Shown: piece after piece, positions 55,704-64,000 of the stretch
Position numbering within the stretch: position 1 is the stretch's first letter
How the letters are laid out: every line of letters starts with the position of its first letter
Origin: CAZAYP01 sp964489425 [NCBI: uncultured Verrucomicrobiota bacterium]
GTDB taxonomy: Bacteria > Verrucomicrobiota > Kiritimatiellia > RZYC01
DNA length: 64,000 nucleotides
Assembly (NCBI GenBank): GCA_964489425.1
Contig: CAZAYP010000014.1
Coordinates: 21,522-85,521 of the forward strand
Reading direction: 5' to 3'
Translations under genes and position numbers: made by a program
The notes under the pieces: generated by a model
Databases searched by the model: none
Told to the model about the DNA's origin: nothing
The model's input: the letters and a program-made list of their open reading frames with translations, nothing else

Positions 55704-58502
55704 TTACCAACCCTTTGAAAGCAGTTCTTTGACCGCAATTGGATTCAGGACCGTCTCGCAGCTTTCCCAGTTCGCGTCCTCGACCTTGCTGTATTTGACA
55801 TCGAACGGATTGCGGGTTACAGCTGTCCGGTCGATCAGTTGCCGGGCGGCTTGTTCATCGTTGAGCGCAACCTGCACCCACACATCTTCGAGCGTATCCG
55901 GGATCTGGCCGAAAAGGTCATGGATCGCTTCCAGGCGGTCGGCCAGTACCTGGTGGACACGATCTTCGACGGAATCCCGGTAGCGGAGGTTTGCGATCCA
56001 GATCTCACTACGCGCCTGACCGATGCGCTGGATGCGGCCTTTGCGCTGTTCAAGCCTGGTCGGATTCCACGGAAGGTCGATATTAATAAGTGTACCGAGC
56101 CGCTGGAGGTTCAAACCTTCCGAAGCGGCGTCCGTACCCAGCAAAAGCTTGAGCTCGCCGCTGCGAACACGCCCCTTGAGAATGTTCCGGTCACAACGCT
56201 GAAAGCGCCCATCTCGCCAGAATCCCGAACGGTTGCTGCCTGCATAGAGACCGATGTCCATATTGGTGAATGGAGCCCGCTTCGACAGCTCTTCGCCGAT
56301 CCATCTCACGGTGTCGTAATACTGAGAAAAAAGGATGCAACCATGATCGAGCCACCGTGTTGAAGAATACGGGTGAACGCCAAGCAAATAGCCTATGACC
56401 GCTTCCAACTTGGGGTCGTTGTTGCCACCTTGCATGAGCAGGCTGAGACAGCGGCGCAGTGAATCCAGTTCGCCGTCCGTAAAATCCTTGAAGTCACTGG
56501 CACCTTGTGGCGGGCGGCCGATCTGTGCCGGTTCTTCCGTATCGTCTGCATCATCTTCATCTTCATCGGTGGGCAGATCAGGCTCCTCTCCGAGCAGCTT
56601 GCGCAAGGTATGCCGTCCGGCTTCCATGGAGCTGCCCAACCGGCGAAGCAAAAGAGTCTTGAAAAACCCGGCCCCCCTGACGCGCTGCTGAAGCAGTTCG
56701 GAAAAGTGCTCGGCCTCCCCATACGCATCCTGCAGGTAGCCCCCTAAATTAAGCGCATCTTCATCCTCTTCGCCAAACAACCGGACCGACACCTTCGGCA
56801 GGAAGTATTCGCCTGTAGCTTCATTGATTGTCGCTTCAAGGTAGGCCCGGGTACGACGAACAATACAGCGCAGTAGCGGGTTGAACCGGCTGCCATAGTC
56901 AGGCAACAGGCCGTTCTGAAGCTGGACGCGCCGCATGACGTGCGACAACAGGTCGAGGCTTTCGGGCTGGAACTGCCACTTTGAGTCCGGCGCATTGAGC
57001 GTATCACGGATGCGACGGAGGGCTTGATCCTCAAACTTTGAAGGGAGCGGATCGCGGACATATTGCCATCCTTCGCGGGCATCGGCCAACGGTACCGTCA
57101 CTTCGCCGGTTGCAATGGCCAGACAATGGCTGGGTTTGTACCAAGGGCTGGTGCGAGTCCAACCACCCAAAACGCCATCGTTTCCTTGGGACAGGATATG
57201 AAGCAGATCCCAGGCCTCAACAGGATGGAGTTGCACTGGTGTAGCCGTTGCCAGCAGCATGCTCTTCGTTTTCGGCCCCATCTCGCGCAAAAAGGCCATC
57301 AGCTTGTTCGGGTCGGCGTGTTCGTCGATATCATCCGCGGAGGCATCGACCTTGGGAACCTTGCGGCGGCGGGCGCGGTGGGCCTCGTCCACAATCACGC
57401 AGGTGTAGCGACGGCTGAGGAGTTGGTTCACTGCTTCGGAAAGGCCACGAACGACCAACCCTTGAGAGACCAACCCGATACGGCGGGGACATTTACTCAA
57501 TGAACGGGGGCCCTCCGACGGATATTCAAGATCATTTTCATCAACCCATGCGCGGCCAATCCAACGGGCGGAAGGAATCTGGAGCAATTCCATCAGTTCA
57601 TCCTGCCACTGCTGAAGCAAAGGCTTTGGCGCGAGGACGAGGATCGGTCCGCCCTCAGGATCATCAAGCGCCATCAGCAAGGCGGCCATCGCCAACTGGA
57701 CCGTCTTACCGAGACCCACCTGATCTGCCAGCACCAGCCGGGCGCCGCCCAAGCGATGCCGTTCCAGTGCCAACCGTGCGAAATATTTCTGGTGCGGCCA
57801 AAGACCCTGCTCGCGACGATAGACCGGCGTTTCAACCGCGGCGGCGGCGGCGGCCTCCGTAGGGTCGGCTTTCGACGGCCAGTCTGCCGGATCAATAACC
57901 TGGCGGCCAATGATGCGCTGAACGTCCTGCGGAATGAACGGACAGCAGGCTAGATCAATCGCCTGAGTATGGTTCCACAGTGCATCAAACTCCTCCTGCA
58001 CCCAGGTGATGGTTTCCGGGGCATCATCCTCCCACAGCAATTCATAGTTCAGCTTCCAGGCGGAGGAACTTTCGTTGACGCTGCCGAGAAAGGCGGTGGC
58101 GGTTCCATCAGCACGGCGAATCACCCCGGCCTTGCCATGGATCAAGCCGAAAGCAAAGTCGGGCAGTACCCGTACCTCCACCTTCCTGCTGGTCAGCGCC
58201 TCGTAAAGAGCGACATAGCGCGGGAGCGCGGTGGGCGGGGCCGCCTCGGGAAGTCCGGCACACCAACTGCGTCGCAAGGCGGCCTGAGCAGCAGCAGCAG
58301 TCGAAAGATCGTGGGGATCAATATCCGAATTGCATATTATGCGCACTTTGCCAGCCACTTTCATAATGGCTTCGCCCGCCACCTCAAACAGACTGGAGCG
58401 GAAATATCCGGCAATGCGGTCGTAGGAAAGCGCACCGTCCAGTCGCTGGTTTAGCACGGCGTGGTCGAGACGGTTACGGCGGCTGGAGTGTTTCTGCAGC
58501 AT
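55704..58502 (-). CDS. PLD-domain / Snf2-family helicase of a defence operon
   Basis: ATG 58502 shares a base with the DUF1156 stop (TGATG). The 932-residue protein begins with a phospholipase-D-like domain (LIHGKAGVIRRADG, His122/Lys124; EVAGEAIMKVAG), present as a single HKD motif. A superfamily 2 Snf2-type helicase follows: motif I ADQVGLGKT, motif II VDEAHRARR, motif III LATATP, and motifs V/VI SEGLNLQRL and EQRKGRIQRIGQ. An acidic insert (DEDEDDADDTEE) lies between the lobes. PLD-Snf2 proteins recur in defence islands, where they may translocate on and cut foreign DNA. It is the last gene of a four-gene operon. Confidence 0.9.
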   Translation of the reverse strand: MLQKHSSRRNRLDHAVLNQRLDGALSYDRIAGYFRSSLFEVAGEAIMKVAGKVRIICNSDIDPHDLSTAAAAQAALRRSWCAGLPEAAPPTALPRYVALYEALTSRKVEVRVLPDFAFGLIHGKAGVIRRADGTATAFLGSVNESSSAWKLNYELLWEDDAPETITWVQEEFDALWNHTQAIDLACCPFIPQDVQRIIGRQVIDPADWPSKADPTEAAAAAAVETPVYRREQGLWPHQKYFARLALERHRLGGARLVLADQVGLGKTVQLAMAALLMALDDPEGGPILVLAPKPLLQQWQDELMELLQIPSARWIGRAWVDENDLEYPSEGPRSLSKCPRRIGLVSQGLVVRGLSEAVNQLLSRRYTCVIVDEAHRARRRKVPKVDASADDIDEHADPNKLMAFLREMGPKTKSMLLATATPVQLHPVEAWDLLHILSQGNDGVLGGWTRTSPWYKPSHCLAIATGEVTVPLADAREGWQYVRDPLPSKFEDQALRRIRDTLNAPDSKWQFQPESLDLLSHVMRRVQLQNGLLPDYGSRFNPLLRCIVRRTRAYLEATINEATGEYFLPKVSVRLFGEEDEDALNLGGYLQDAYGEAEHFSELLQQRVRGAGFFKTLLLRRLGSSMEAGRHTLRKLLGEEPDLPTDEDEDDADDTEEPAQIGRPPQGASDFKDFTDGELDSLRRCLSLLMQGGNNDPKLEAVIGYLLGVHPYSSTRWLDHGCILFSQYYDTVRWIGEELSKRAPFTNMDIGLYAGSNRSGFWRDGRFQRCDRNILKGRVRSGELKLLLGTDAASEGLNLQRLGTLINIDLPWNPTRLEQRKGRIQRIGQARSEIWIANLRYRDSVEDRVHQVLADRLEAIHDLFGQIPDTLEDVWVQVALNDEQAARQLIDRTAVTRNPFDVKYSKVEDANWESCETVLNPIAVKELLSKGW

Positions 58503-61500
58503 CAAGCCTCGTCGTTTCGTAAACGCCCTGCCAGAATACGGGCGGCTTCAGAGTCCGTAATCCACTCATCCATGCCTTCGGCATTGCCGAGGGCGGATAA
58601 CCATTCTAGCTGGCCGATGAACCGTTCGCGGCGTGACCAATATTCCTGCATGAAGGTATCACGCAGGTATTGGCGACCCGGTTCAGGGCGGTTATCGGCC
58701 GCAGCGGTTTCCCGAACGGCGAACAGAAGATGCCGCAAAGGCGACGCGGCAAACGGATGCGGCGCGCCGGAGGCAGCGCGTCCGCGACGGGTGGGCAACG
58801 CATCCGTATCGGCTCCGCCGATGGGCGCCAGGCCGGAAGCGCCAAAACCGCTGGGCGTATCCATGCGGGCGCCGTTAGCCTTGTCGCTCTTCAGCAAAGG
58901 TTTAATGTCGGTCACGCCAAAGCCGCGCGCCAGTTCCTCGTACATGCCCTGACGGCGCTCGCCACGGCTCTCGATATCGAGGGCGCGAAGGTAGTAGCGT
59001 TCGACGAGGGAAAGTTCCCGCCACGAGGCGTCGAGGCCGCGTGGGATGAGGATGTCGCAGGCGATGGTGATGGCGCGTTCGATGACGATTTGGAAATCAC
59101 TCTTCGTGTTGCGGTCGCGCACGGCGAAGACCTCGTGCTCCACGTCCTTGCCGTCGAGGGTGGCGTATTGCGTGAGGACCTTGAGGGCGGCGGCGTAGGC
59201 GGCGAGCTGATAGTCGGCGTCGTTGAAATTCGGCTCGCCGTCCTCGTCGAGCGCCTGCATGGAGGCGATCTGGCGGCGGACCTCGTCTTCGACCAGCGGA
59301 TAGACCTCGTCGAGGAAGCCGGGCTCGGGAGAGACGCGCTTGCGCAGGACGAGGCAGACGGTGCCGGTGACGTAGTTGCCCTTCTTGATGCCCACGGCCT
59401 CGGTCTCGGTGCTGATGGTCCATGCGGCGGTGGCCTTCAATCCGGCGGCCCAGAGGATCATACCAAGGTCAGCCCAGACGCCGGGGTCCTGGTGGGTAAA
59501 CTGCACCATCTGCAAGCCGTTGTCCGGCATGTGGCGGGCGAGGTTCTTGTAAATCTCAACCATGGAACGGCGGAAATCCTCACCGTCGCCGCGCACGGCG
59601 AGTTCGGCGCGGGCATCGGGCGTCCAATCGGGGAAGGCGCGGGCGAGCTGCTTGTCATACCAGGCGAGGAAAAAGTCGCCGAGTTCGTGGTAGTTGATCG
59701 CGTCAGCATAAGGCGGGTCGGTTACCCAAAGGTCGCATGTCTCGCAAAGGTCTCGGGCATCGGAATCTCTTGTCGCGCTTCCACTCACTTCGATTCTTTG
59801 ATTCCCGAAATTCACCAGCCACGCTGAATCCAATTTGGTCGTCGCGCGATTCCCGTAGTTGAAAAGAGTGTTGAGAGCTTGATTGCTGAATACATCCAAT
59901 ACGCCTTCGCCGGCGGGATCGGGACGCCAACGGCACAACCGCGAATCCCAGTTCGCGATCCTCCCCAAGCCCAGCAAACACCCGACTTTCGCTTCTTTCG
60001 ATTGCGCCAGCCGTCCGGAATTTTCGGCAAGCAGCCCGTGAGTGAGGAGCTGGCGGGGGGTGAAGAGGTGATGCCAATAGGTCCAGCCGCGGTTGCGGAT
60101 GGGCTCCTCGGTTTTGTCCCCGCCATCGGGAATCGGCTTCGAGGGAATGAAACCTTGGCGTTGCCACTCGGCGAAGCGTTCGCGGAGAAGAGCGAGGACG
60201 TCGGCCTCGCGCCGGAGGTCGGCTTCTTCGGGAGCGGCGTAGCGGCGGATTTCGCGAGTCTTGCCATCGCGGCTGGTCACAGTTTTCACCCAGCGGATGC
60301 AGTAGAGCCGTTCCTGAAAGACGTCGCCGTCGCGGGGCATGAGATCGTCGTTGGTCCAGCGGCGCAGCCCATCGGCCCCGCGCAGCGCCTCGACCGACCA
60401 TGAGCGCCGAACAGTAATCCGCTTTCCCTGTTCGTCCGTTTCGACGTGCTCGAAAGGATCGATGACGCGGCTGTTCGCCACGGTCGCGTCTTTCCCTGCT
60501 TTGTAAGCTGTTACCTCGTCGGTTGCGACGGTAGCAATTTCCGGGTGTAGACGATCGGAACCGGGAACGCGCTGCCATTTGCAGACGACCTTCGATTTTT
60601 CGCCTACGAGCCAGCTTGGGGCGAGCGGGATGAAGTAGTTGCAGCCTTCGAGCTTCACCTCCACGCAATAGAGGTAGGCGTCGGCGCGTTCGCCCGCGGC
60701 ATTGTGCTCGATGCCCCATTCGGTGACCTGCCGGTCGGCCTCGGCGAGAGCCTCGGCTTGCACGCGCATGACCTCCTCCTGCACCGCGCGTCCGCCGCCG
60801 AGCAGGTGGAGGCTGGCCCAGGTGAGCAGCCCAGCCACGGGATTGAGATCGGAGCCGAAGGCTTCGCAGCCGATGCGGGCCGCCTCGAACGGGATCGAGC
60901 CGCCGCCGCAGAAGGCATCCCCCACACGCGGCGTGTGGCCGAAGGTGCGCTGGCCGAGTTGCTCGACGAGTTCCGGCAGGCTGGTGGCGTTGGTGCCGAG
61001 GTGGGCGTTGATTTCCGCCCAAGCCTCGGGCGTGGGGCCTTTGATGTTTTCCGGGCGCTCGCAGTGAGTGATGCGCTCGGCGTAGCTGAGCCGATGAAAG
61101 CAGCGGATTTGCAGCTCACCGACGAACGTCTGCAAGGCTTCGCCGCAACGGTTGGCCTCATGCAGCGCAGCGTCGATGGCGGCGCAGGCCTTCTCTTTTG
61201 CGACCTTGTCGCCTTTCGCTACGGTTTTCGATTCGTCGCGCAGACTCCTCACCTTCTCGCGTGCCGCTTCCCACGCACCGTCGAGTTCCTTCCACTCCGC
61301 CTTTTCCGCGCGGGTCGCCATTACGCCCAGCTCTGAAACGTTGAATCGCTTGTCAGAGCGCCAGCGGGAGAGCGTGCCCTCGTCGTCCATCGTGAGAATT
61401 TTGAGGAAGATTTCCCGGTCGCGTTTCGGGTCTCCCGAAGCGGGCATGAGCATGCCGAGGATGGAGGCGCGGACGAGGATGAGCGGCTTACGCCCCCACC

Positions 61501-61606
61501 ATTTCCCCAGCCGGGTGAGCGTCTGCCCATTATTTGCTTTGCGCTCCTTGTAAGATTCGGCGGAGAGGCGGGCGATGGGAAACTGGGCTTCGATGAACGA
61601 TGGCAT
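58502..61606 (-). CDS. DUF1156-type adenine-specific DNA methylase
   Basis: ATG 61606 is 11 bases after the DUF3780-type stop; a longer in-frame start has no support. The 1034-residue protein opens with the DUF1156 domain (IEAQFPIARLSAESYKERKA, LGKWWGRKPLILVRA). It has a SAM-binding motif (GDAFCGGGSIPFEAARIG, about 230) and a catalytic DPPY motif (Asp630-Tyr633, VTDPPYADAINYHELG). COG1743-type methylases with this start are recurrent in anti-phage gene sets with DUF499 and helicase genes. It would modify host DNA or act as part of the effector complex; which of these is unknown. Several Cys/zinc-finger-like regions seen in some relatives are not obvious here. Confidence 0.9.
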   Translation of the reverse strand: MPSFIEAQFPIARLSAESYKERKANNGQTLTRLGKWWGRKPLILVRASILGMLMPASGDPKRDREIFLKILTMDDEGTLSRWRSDKRFNVSELGVMATRAEKAEWKELDGAWEAAREKVRSLRDESKTVAKGDKVAKEKACAAIDAALHEANRCGEALQTFVGELQIRCFHRLSYAERITHCERPENIKGPTPEAWAEINAHLGTNATSLPELVEQLGQRTFGHTPRVGDAFCGGGSIPFEAARIGCEAFGSDLNPVAGLLTWASLHLLGGGRAVQEEVMRVQAEALAEADRQVTEWGIEHNAAGERADAYLYCVEVKLEGCNYFIPLAPSWLVGEKSKVVCKWQRVPGSDRLHPEIATVATDEVTAYKAGKDATVANSRVIDPFEHVETDEQGKRITVRRSWSVEALRGADGLRRWTNDDLMPRDGDVFQERLYCIRWVKTVTSRDGKTREIRRYAAPEEADLRREADVLALLRERFAEWQRQGFIPSKPIPDGGDKTEEPIRNRGWTYWHHLFTPRQLLTHGLLAENSGRLAQSKEAKVGCLLGLGRIANWDSRLCRWRPDPAGEGVLDVFSNQALNTLFNYGNRATTKLDSAWLVNFGNQRIEVSGSATRDSDARDLCETCDLWVTDPPYADAINYHELGDFFLAWYDKQLARAFPDWTPDARAELAVRGDGEDFRRSMVEIYKNLARHMPDNGLQMVQFTHQDPGVWADLGMILWAAGLKATAAWTISTETEAVGIKKGNYVTGTVCLVLRKRVSPEPGFLDEVYPLVEDEVRRQIASMQALDEDGEPNFNDADYQLAAYAAALKVLTQYATLDGKDVEHEVFAVRDRNTKSDFQIVIERAITIACDILIPRGLDASWRELSLVERYYLRALDIESRGERRQGMYEELARGFGVTDIKPLLKSDKANGARMDTPSGFGASGLAPIGGADTDALPTRRGRAASGAPHPFAASPLRHLLFAVRETAAADNRPEPGRQYLRDTFMQEYWSRRERFIGQLEWLSALGNAEGMDEWITDSEAARILAGRLRNDEA

Positions 61607-61617
61607 GGATAGTCTTT

Positions 61618-62247
61618 CTAAAGTGCCAGCGTGAGTTGCGAGTGGCCGAGGAGTTCGCGGCGGGCTCTTGGAGACAGCCCCTCGCCTTTGATAAACGGAT
61701 TGTCGGCCAGGGCGGCACGCAGTGCCTTGCGCCAGCCGATCCCCTTCTGCATGGCCTGGCCGGTCGTGGCGACAGTCATGGTGTAGAGCCACCAGCGCTC
61801 TTCGGGAGCGAGAGCCTCCCAGTTGCGCAGGGCGTTGGGGATGTCGTCAACCGAGGCACCCTCCACCGCCCAGCAAAGGATGCACAGTTCCTTGCCGAGC
61901 GAGGGATGCACCGGTACGGGTTTGGCAGGATTCTTCTGGAATTTGGCAACAGGCAATCCATTGGCACGGAGGCGCCGGTTGGCCTCATCCCAAAAGGCTG
62001 GGGCGAGTGCAAGCCATCGGGTTCGATCGATGACCACTCGCAGGGATGGCTCGTTGGGAGACAACGGCGCGTTCATCGTCCGGGCTCCCAAATGATTCAG
62101 AGAATCCCCCCGGTGCTCAGTGATACATACCAGCGCGTCTTTTGCAGAACCTGCGGGCACGTCTATAAGAAATCCGTGGCGGGCCTCTTCGGGAAGGAAA
62201 CCGAGACCGATCACCTTACGGTTTGAGGATGGTGAAGTGTGGCCCAT
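61618..62247 (-). CDS. DUF3780-family anti-phage-associated protein
   Basis: This is a 209-residue protein starting three bases after the DUF499-type stop. It has GLGFLPEEARHGFLIDVP, VVIDRTRWLALAPAFWDEAN, LGKELCILCWAVEGASVDDI and LAPEERWWLYTMTVATTGQA. The last block, with ERWWL and the small-residue ATG turn, is typical of DUF3780. These proteins are known only from operons with DUF499 and DUF1156 genes and have no assigned activity. Confidence 0.8.
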   Translation of the reverse strand: MGHTSPSSNRKVIGLGFLPEEARHGFLIDVPAGSAKDALVCITEHRGDSLNHLGARTMNAPLSPNEPSLRVVIDRTRWLALAPAFWDEANRRLRANGLPVAKFQKNPAKPVPVHPSLGKELCILCWAVEGASVDDIPNALRNWEALAPEERWWLYTMTVATTGQAMQKGIGWRKALRAALADNPFIKGEGLSPRARRELLGHSQLTLAL

Positions 62248-62250
62248 AAG

Positions 62251-64000
62251 TTACTGTTTCACTTTGGCTTGATTGAACGGTTGATTGACGGCCTTGAGCC
62301 AGTCGAGCAAGGCCTGCCCGGTCGGGAAGCCCAAGCTGCCCACCGTCATCCGCAGGCTGCCGCCGCCGACGAGCTCCTGAAGCTTTTCGACAACGGCTTT
62401 GAGCGCGGTCCCGCAGTAGCCCTCTTTCAGCGCACCGGAATATTCGATGTCCTGCAGGCCGTCGCTGCTTTCCGCCGTCAGGTTGATGTCAAAGGCTGTG
62501 ACCTGATCCGCTTTTTCCAACCGCTGAATGAGATCCCAAACGGCTGTGGAATCGTCCAGCTTGGTTCGTTCGATCCATTGGGCAGGCTTCAAGGGGTCCA
62601 GACCCCGATCCTCCGCCCCTTTCTGAGGAATGGAGATGCGCAGGACTTCGGAGTTAAGCGAATAGGTTTCGGAAACCGCCACCGCACAGACCACCCGGCA
62701 TTTGGTCGGCACGCGGAAGGGGCCGTCGTAGATTGCAGAACCCACGTTCACGGGGGATGATCCGTCGGTGGTATACCGCACAACAATTCCATTGACCTTC
62801 GGCAGCGTCTGTAACTCAACTTCGAAGTGGTCGCCCCGATTGTGGAGGTTGTATTTAAGGCGCAGCTTGGCGGTCCACTCCTTGACCGGACTGACGCGGG
62901 CCAGATCGTCAGGATCCATGGCAAGGAAGTTGTAGCGAAGTGCTGTCGCCTCAAAACGTGCAGGAATGGGAACAGGACTTGATGCGCGGGTCGGAACCGA
63001 ATCCCCTGTTTCATAGACCACCATCGCCGCATGCAATGGTTCAATTTTCAAGAAGGTGTGGCCGTCGCCATCGTCCTGAACGGAAAGCTCACGGATGGAT
63101 ACTTCGGGATTCGCCGGGGGAAACGGACCGCGCCGGACGTGGTTGCCTTCCTCACGCCAAATGCCGCGACGCAGGCAGTCGGCCTTGAGGTCGTCGAGGG
63201 CAGACGTTTTATGCAACGGCCAATTCGTGTTGACCGCAGCATTCCGCTTGAAATCGGCCCAGAGCACAACCTTGGTGTCTGCTGAGCCAAACAACCGCGC
63301 CTCGGCACGGGAGCGGAAGCTGTCGCTATCGATCTCAGTGGTGAATTTCTGGGCACCTTCGAGCGTCTTGCGAATGGTGGCTTCCCCGCTCTGGTTGCCG
63401 GCAAAGGCGAGGTCGATTCCGGAAGCGCGCAGGGCCGAGTTGATGGAAGGATAGACAATCTGGTCGAAGGCCTCCTTCAGGGCAGAGCTGAACTGAAGAC
63501 CTACACGATCGCGAAGCGCATCGAGCGCACGCCACTGGGGGTCGTCGGCAGGTGTGCTTTCCGTCTTTAGATCGTCCTCTATGCTTTGCAATGCGCGGGT
63601 TTGGCGGGCGGAGTCGATCACCTTCTGGAAGGTGTCGCGGGAGCCGGTGAGGAAGAGAGCCCGGTTTTTGTATTGCTGCTGGCTCCACCACTCCTGCCAG
63701 TCGGATGAGATAGGCAACTGATTATTCTGGCCGCCTGGCCGGACAATAATCAGCGTGGTCTTTTCCTGATCAATCTGCACCTCGTCGGGCGGCGGCAGGA
63801 CCTTGACGGTCTGGAAGCAGTCACGCAGCGAAGCAGCGAAATATTCTTCCAGATGTTTGCGGAGCATACGATCCACTGTTTCGGGATGGAGCGCGAGTGC
63901 TGTGGACCGTAACTTGGCGGCAAGGTTCTGCTGGTTCTTAAAGAAGGCTCTTCCGCAGTTTTTGTGGGTAAGGAAGGTTGTTTACGGCCGCTTGAACAAC
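62251..64000 (-). CDS. DUF499-family ATPase, N-terminus outside the window and apparent frameshift
   Basis: The frame 62251-63876 begins at GTG and reads about 541 residues. In-frame sequence upstream is still family-like (CGRAFFKNQQNLAAKLRST) as far as about 63956. Further left it meets a stop at 63982-63984, while the neighbouring frame gives VVQAAVNNLPYPQ to the window edge. Removing one base from the T5 run at 63959-63963 joins them as PYPQNCGRAFFKNQQ. The N-terminal ATPase domain would lie beyond the edge. The last 300 residues include a beta-rich domain with ELQTLPKVNGIVVRYTTDGS. DUF499 proteins are AAA+/Hsp90-like ATPases of defence loci. Confidence 0.75.

Overview
The window looks like a chromosomal segment of a diderm (Gram-negative-type) bacterium. 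A secretin, CsgG-family proteins, lipoprotein signals and a TraT-like protein support this. GloVer-type repeats, Thr/Pro-rich linkers joining secreted domains, FG-GAP and formylglycine-enzyme-like domains, and many FHA/kinase/phosphatase proteins suggest the PVC superphylum (Verrucomicrobiota, Kiritimatiellota or Lentisphaerota). That placement is an inference from protein style; there is no rRNA or ribosomal-protein marker here.

Layout. 1-5452 (minus): three secreted repeat proteins, one running off the left edge, one a Ycf48/BNR-like propeller and one a frameshifted GloVer-repeat gene. 5554-5652: a terminator and a 3' fragment of tRNA-Ala(CGC), which looks like an integration scar. 6333-18401 (plus): a Sel1/ankyrin lipoprotein, an FHA-GAF histidine kinase, a TraT-like protein, a HEAT-like lipoprotein, a vWA/FG-GAP adhesin-like protein, an FGE-like/HExxH protein and a small secreted protein. 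18532-41454 (minus): a Tad (Flp) pilus/secretion locus, preceded on its transcriptional downstream side by an FHA-containing sigma-54 activator, a second CpaF ATPase and a large RHS protein. 42207-47021 (minus): a polytopic GT-C-like membrane protein, a Sel1 protein, a secreted protein with a clan CD-like His/Cys signature and two CsgG-family proteins. 47547-55430 (plus): a PP2C phosphatase, a tandem Ser/Thr kinase fused to an FGE-like domain, and a large lipoprotein. 55450-55703: a terminase remnant. 55704-64000 (minus): a defence-type operon of DUF499, DUF3780, DUF1156 methylase and PLD/Snf2 helicase genes.

How it may work together. Five proteins carry six FHA domains: the histidine kinase, the sigma-54 activator, two membrane proteins and an FHA-CpaF ATPase. 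The window also encodes two kinase domains (one protein) and one PP2C phosphatase, so a threonine-phosphorylation circuit that controls Tad assembly is plausible. Sigma-54-type -24/-12 sites lie upstream of the Sel1/ankyrin gene, the RHS gene, cpaB, the first Flp pilin and the first CsgG gene. A shared 17-bp inverted-repeat motif (TGTNYG-N5-YGGACA) lies further upstream of four of these five promoters and is a candidate enhancer for the FHA-type activator. The window therefore appears to hold a phospho-signalling Tad system with its own sigma-54 regulon, which includes the RHS gene. All of this was read by eye; no database search was run.
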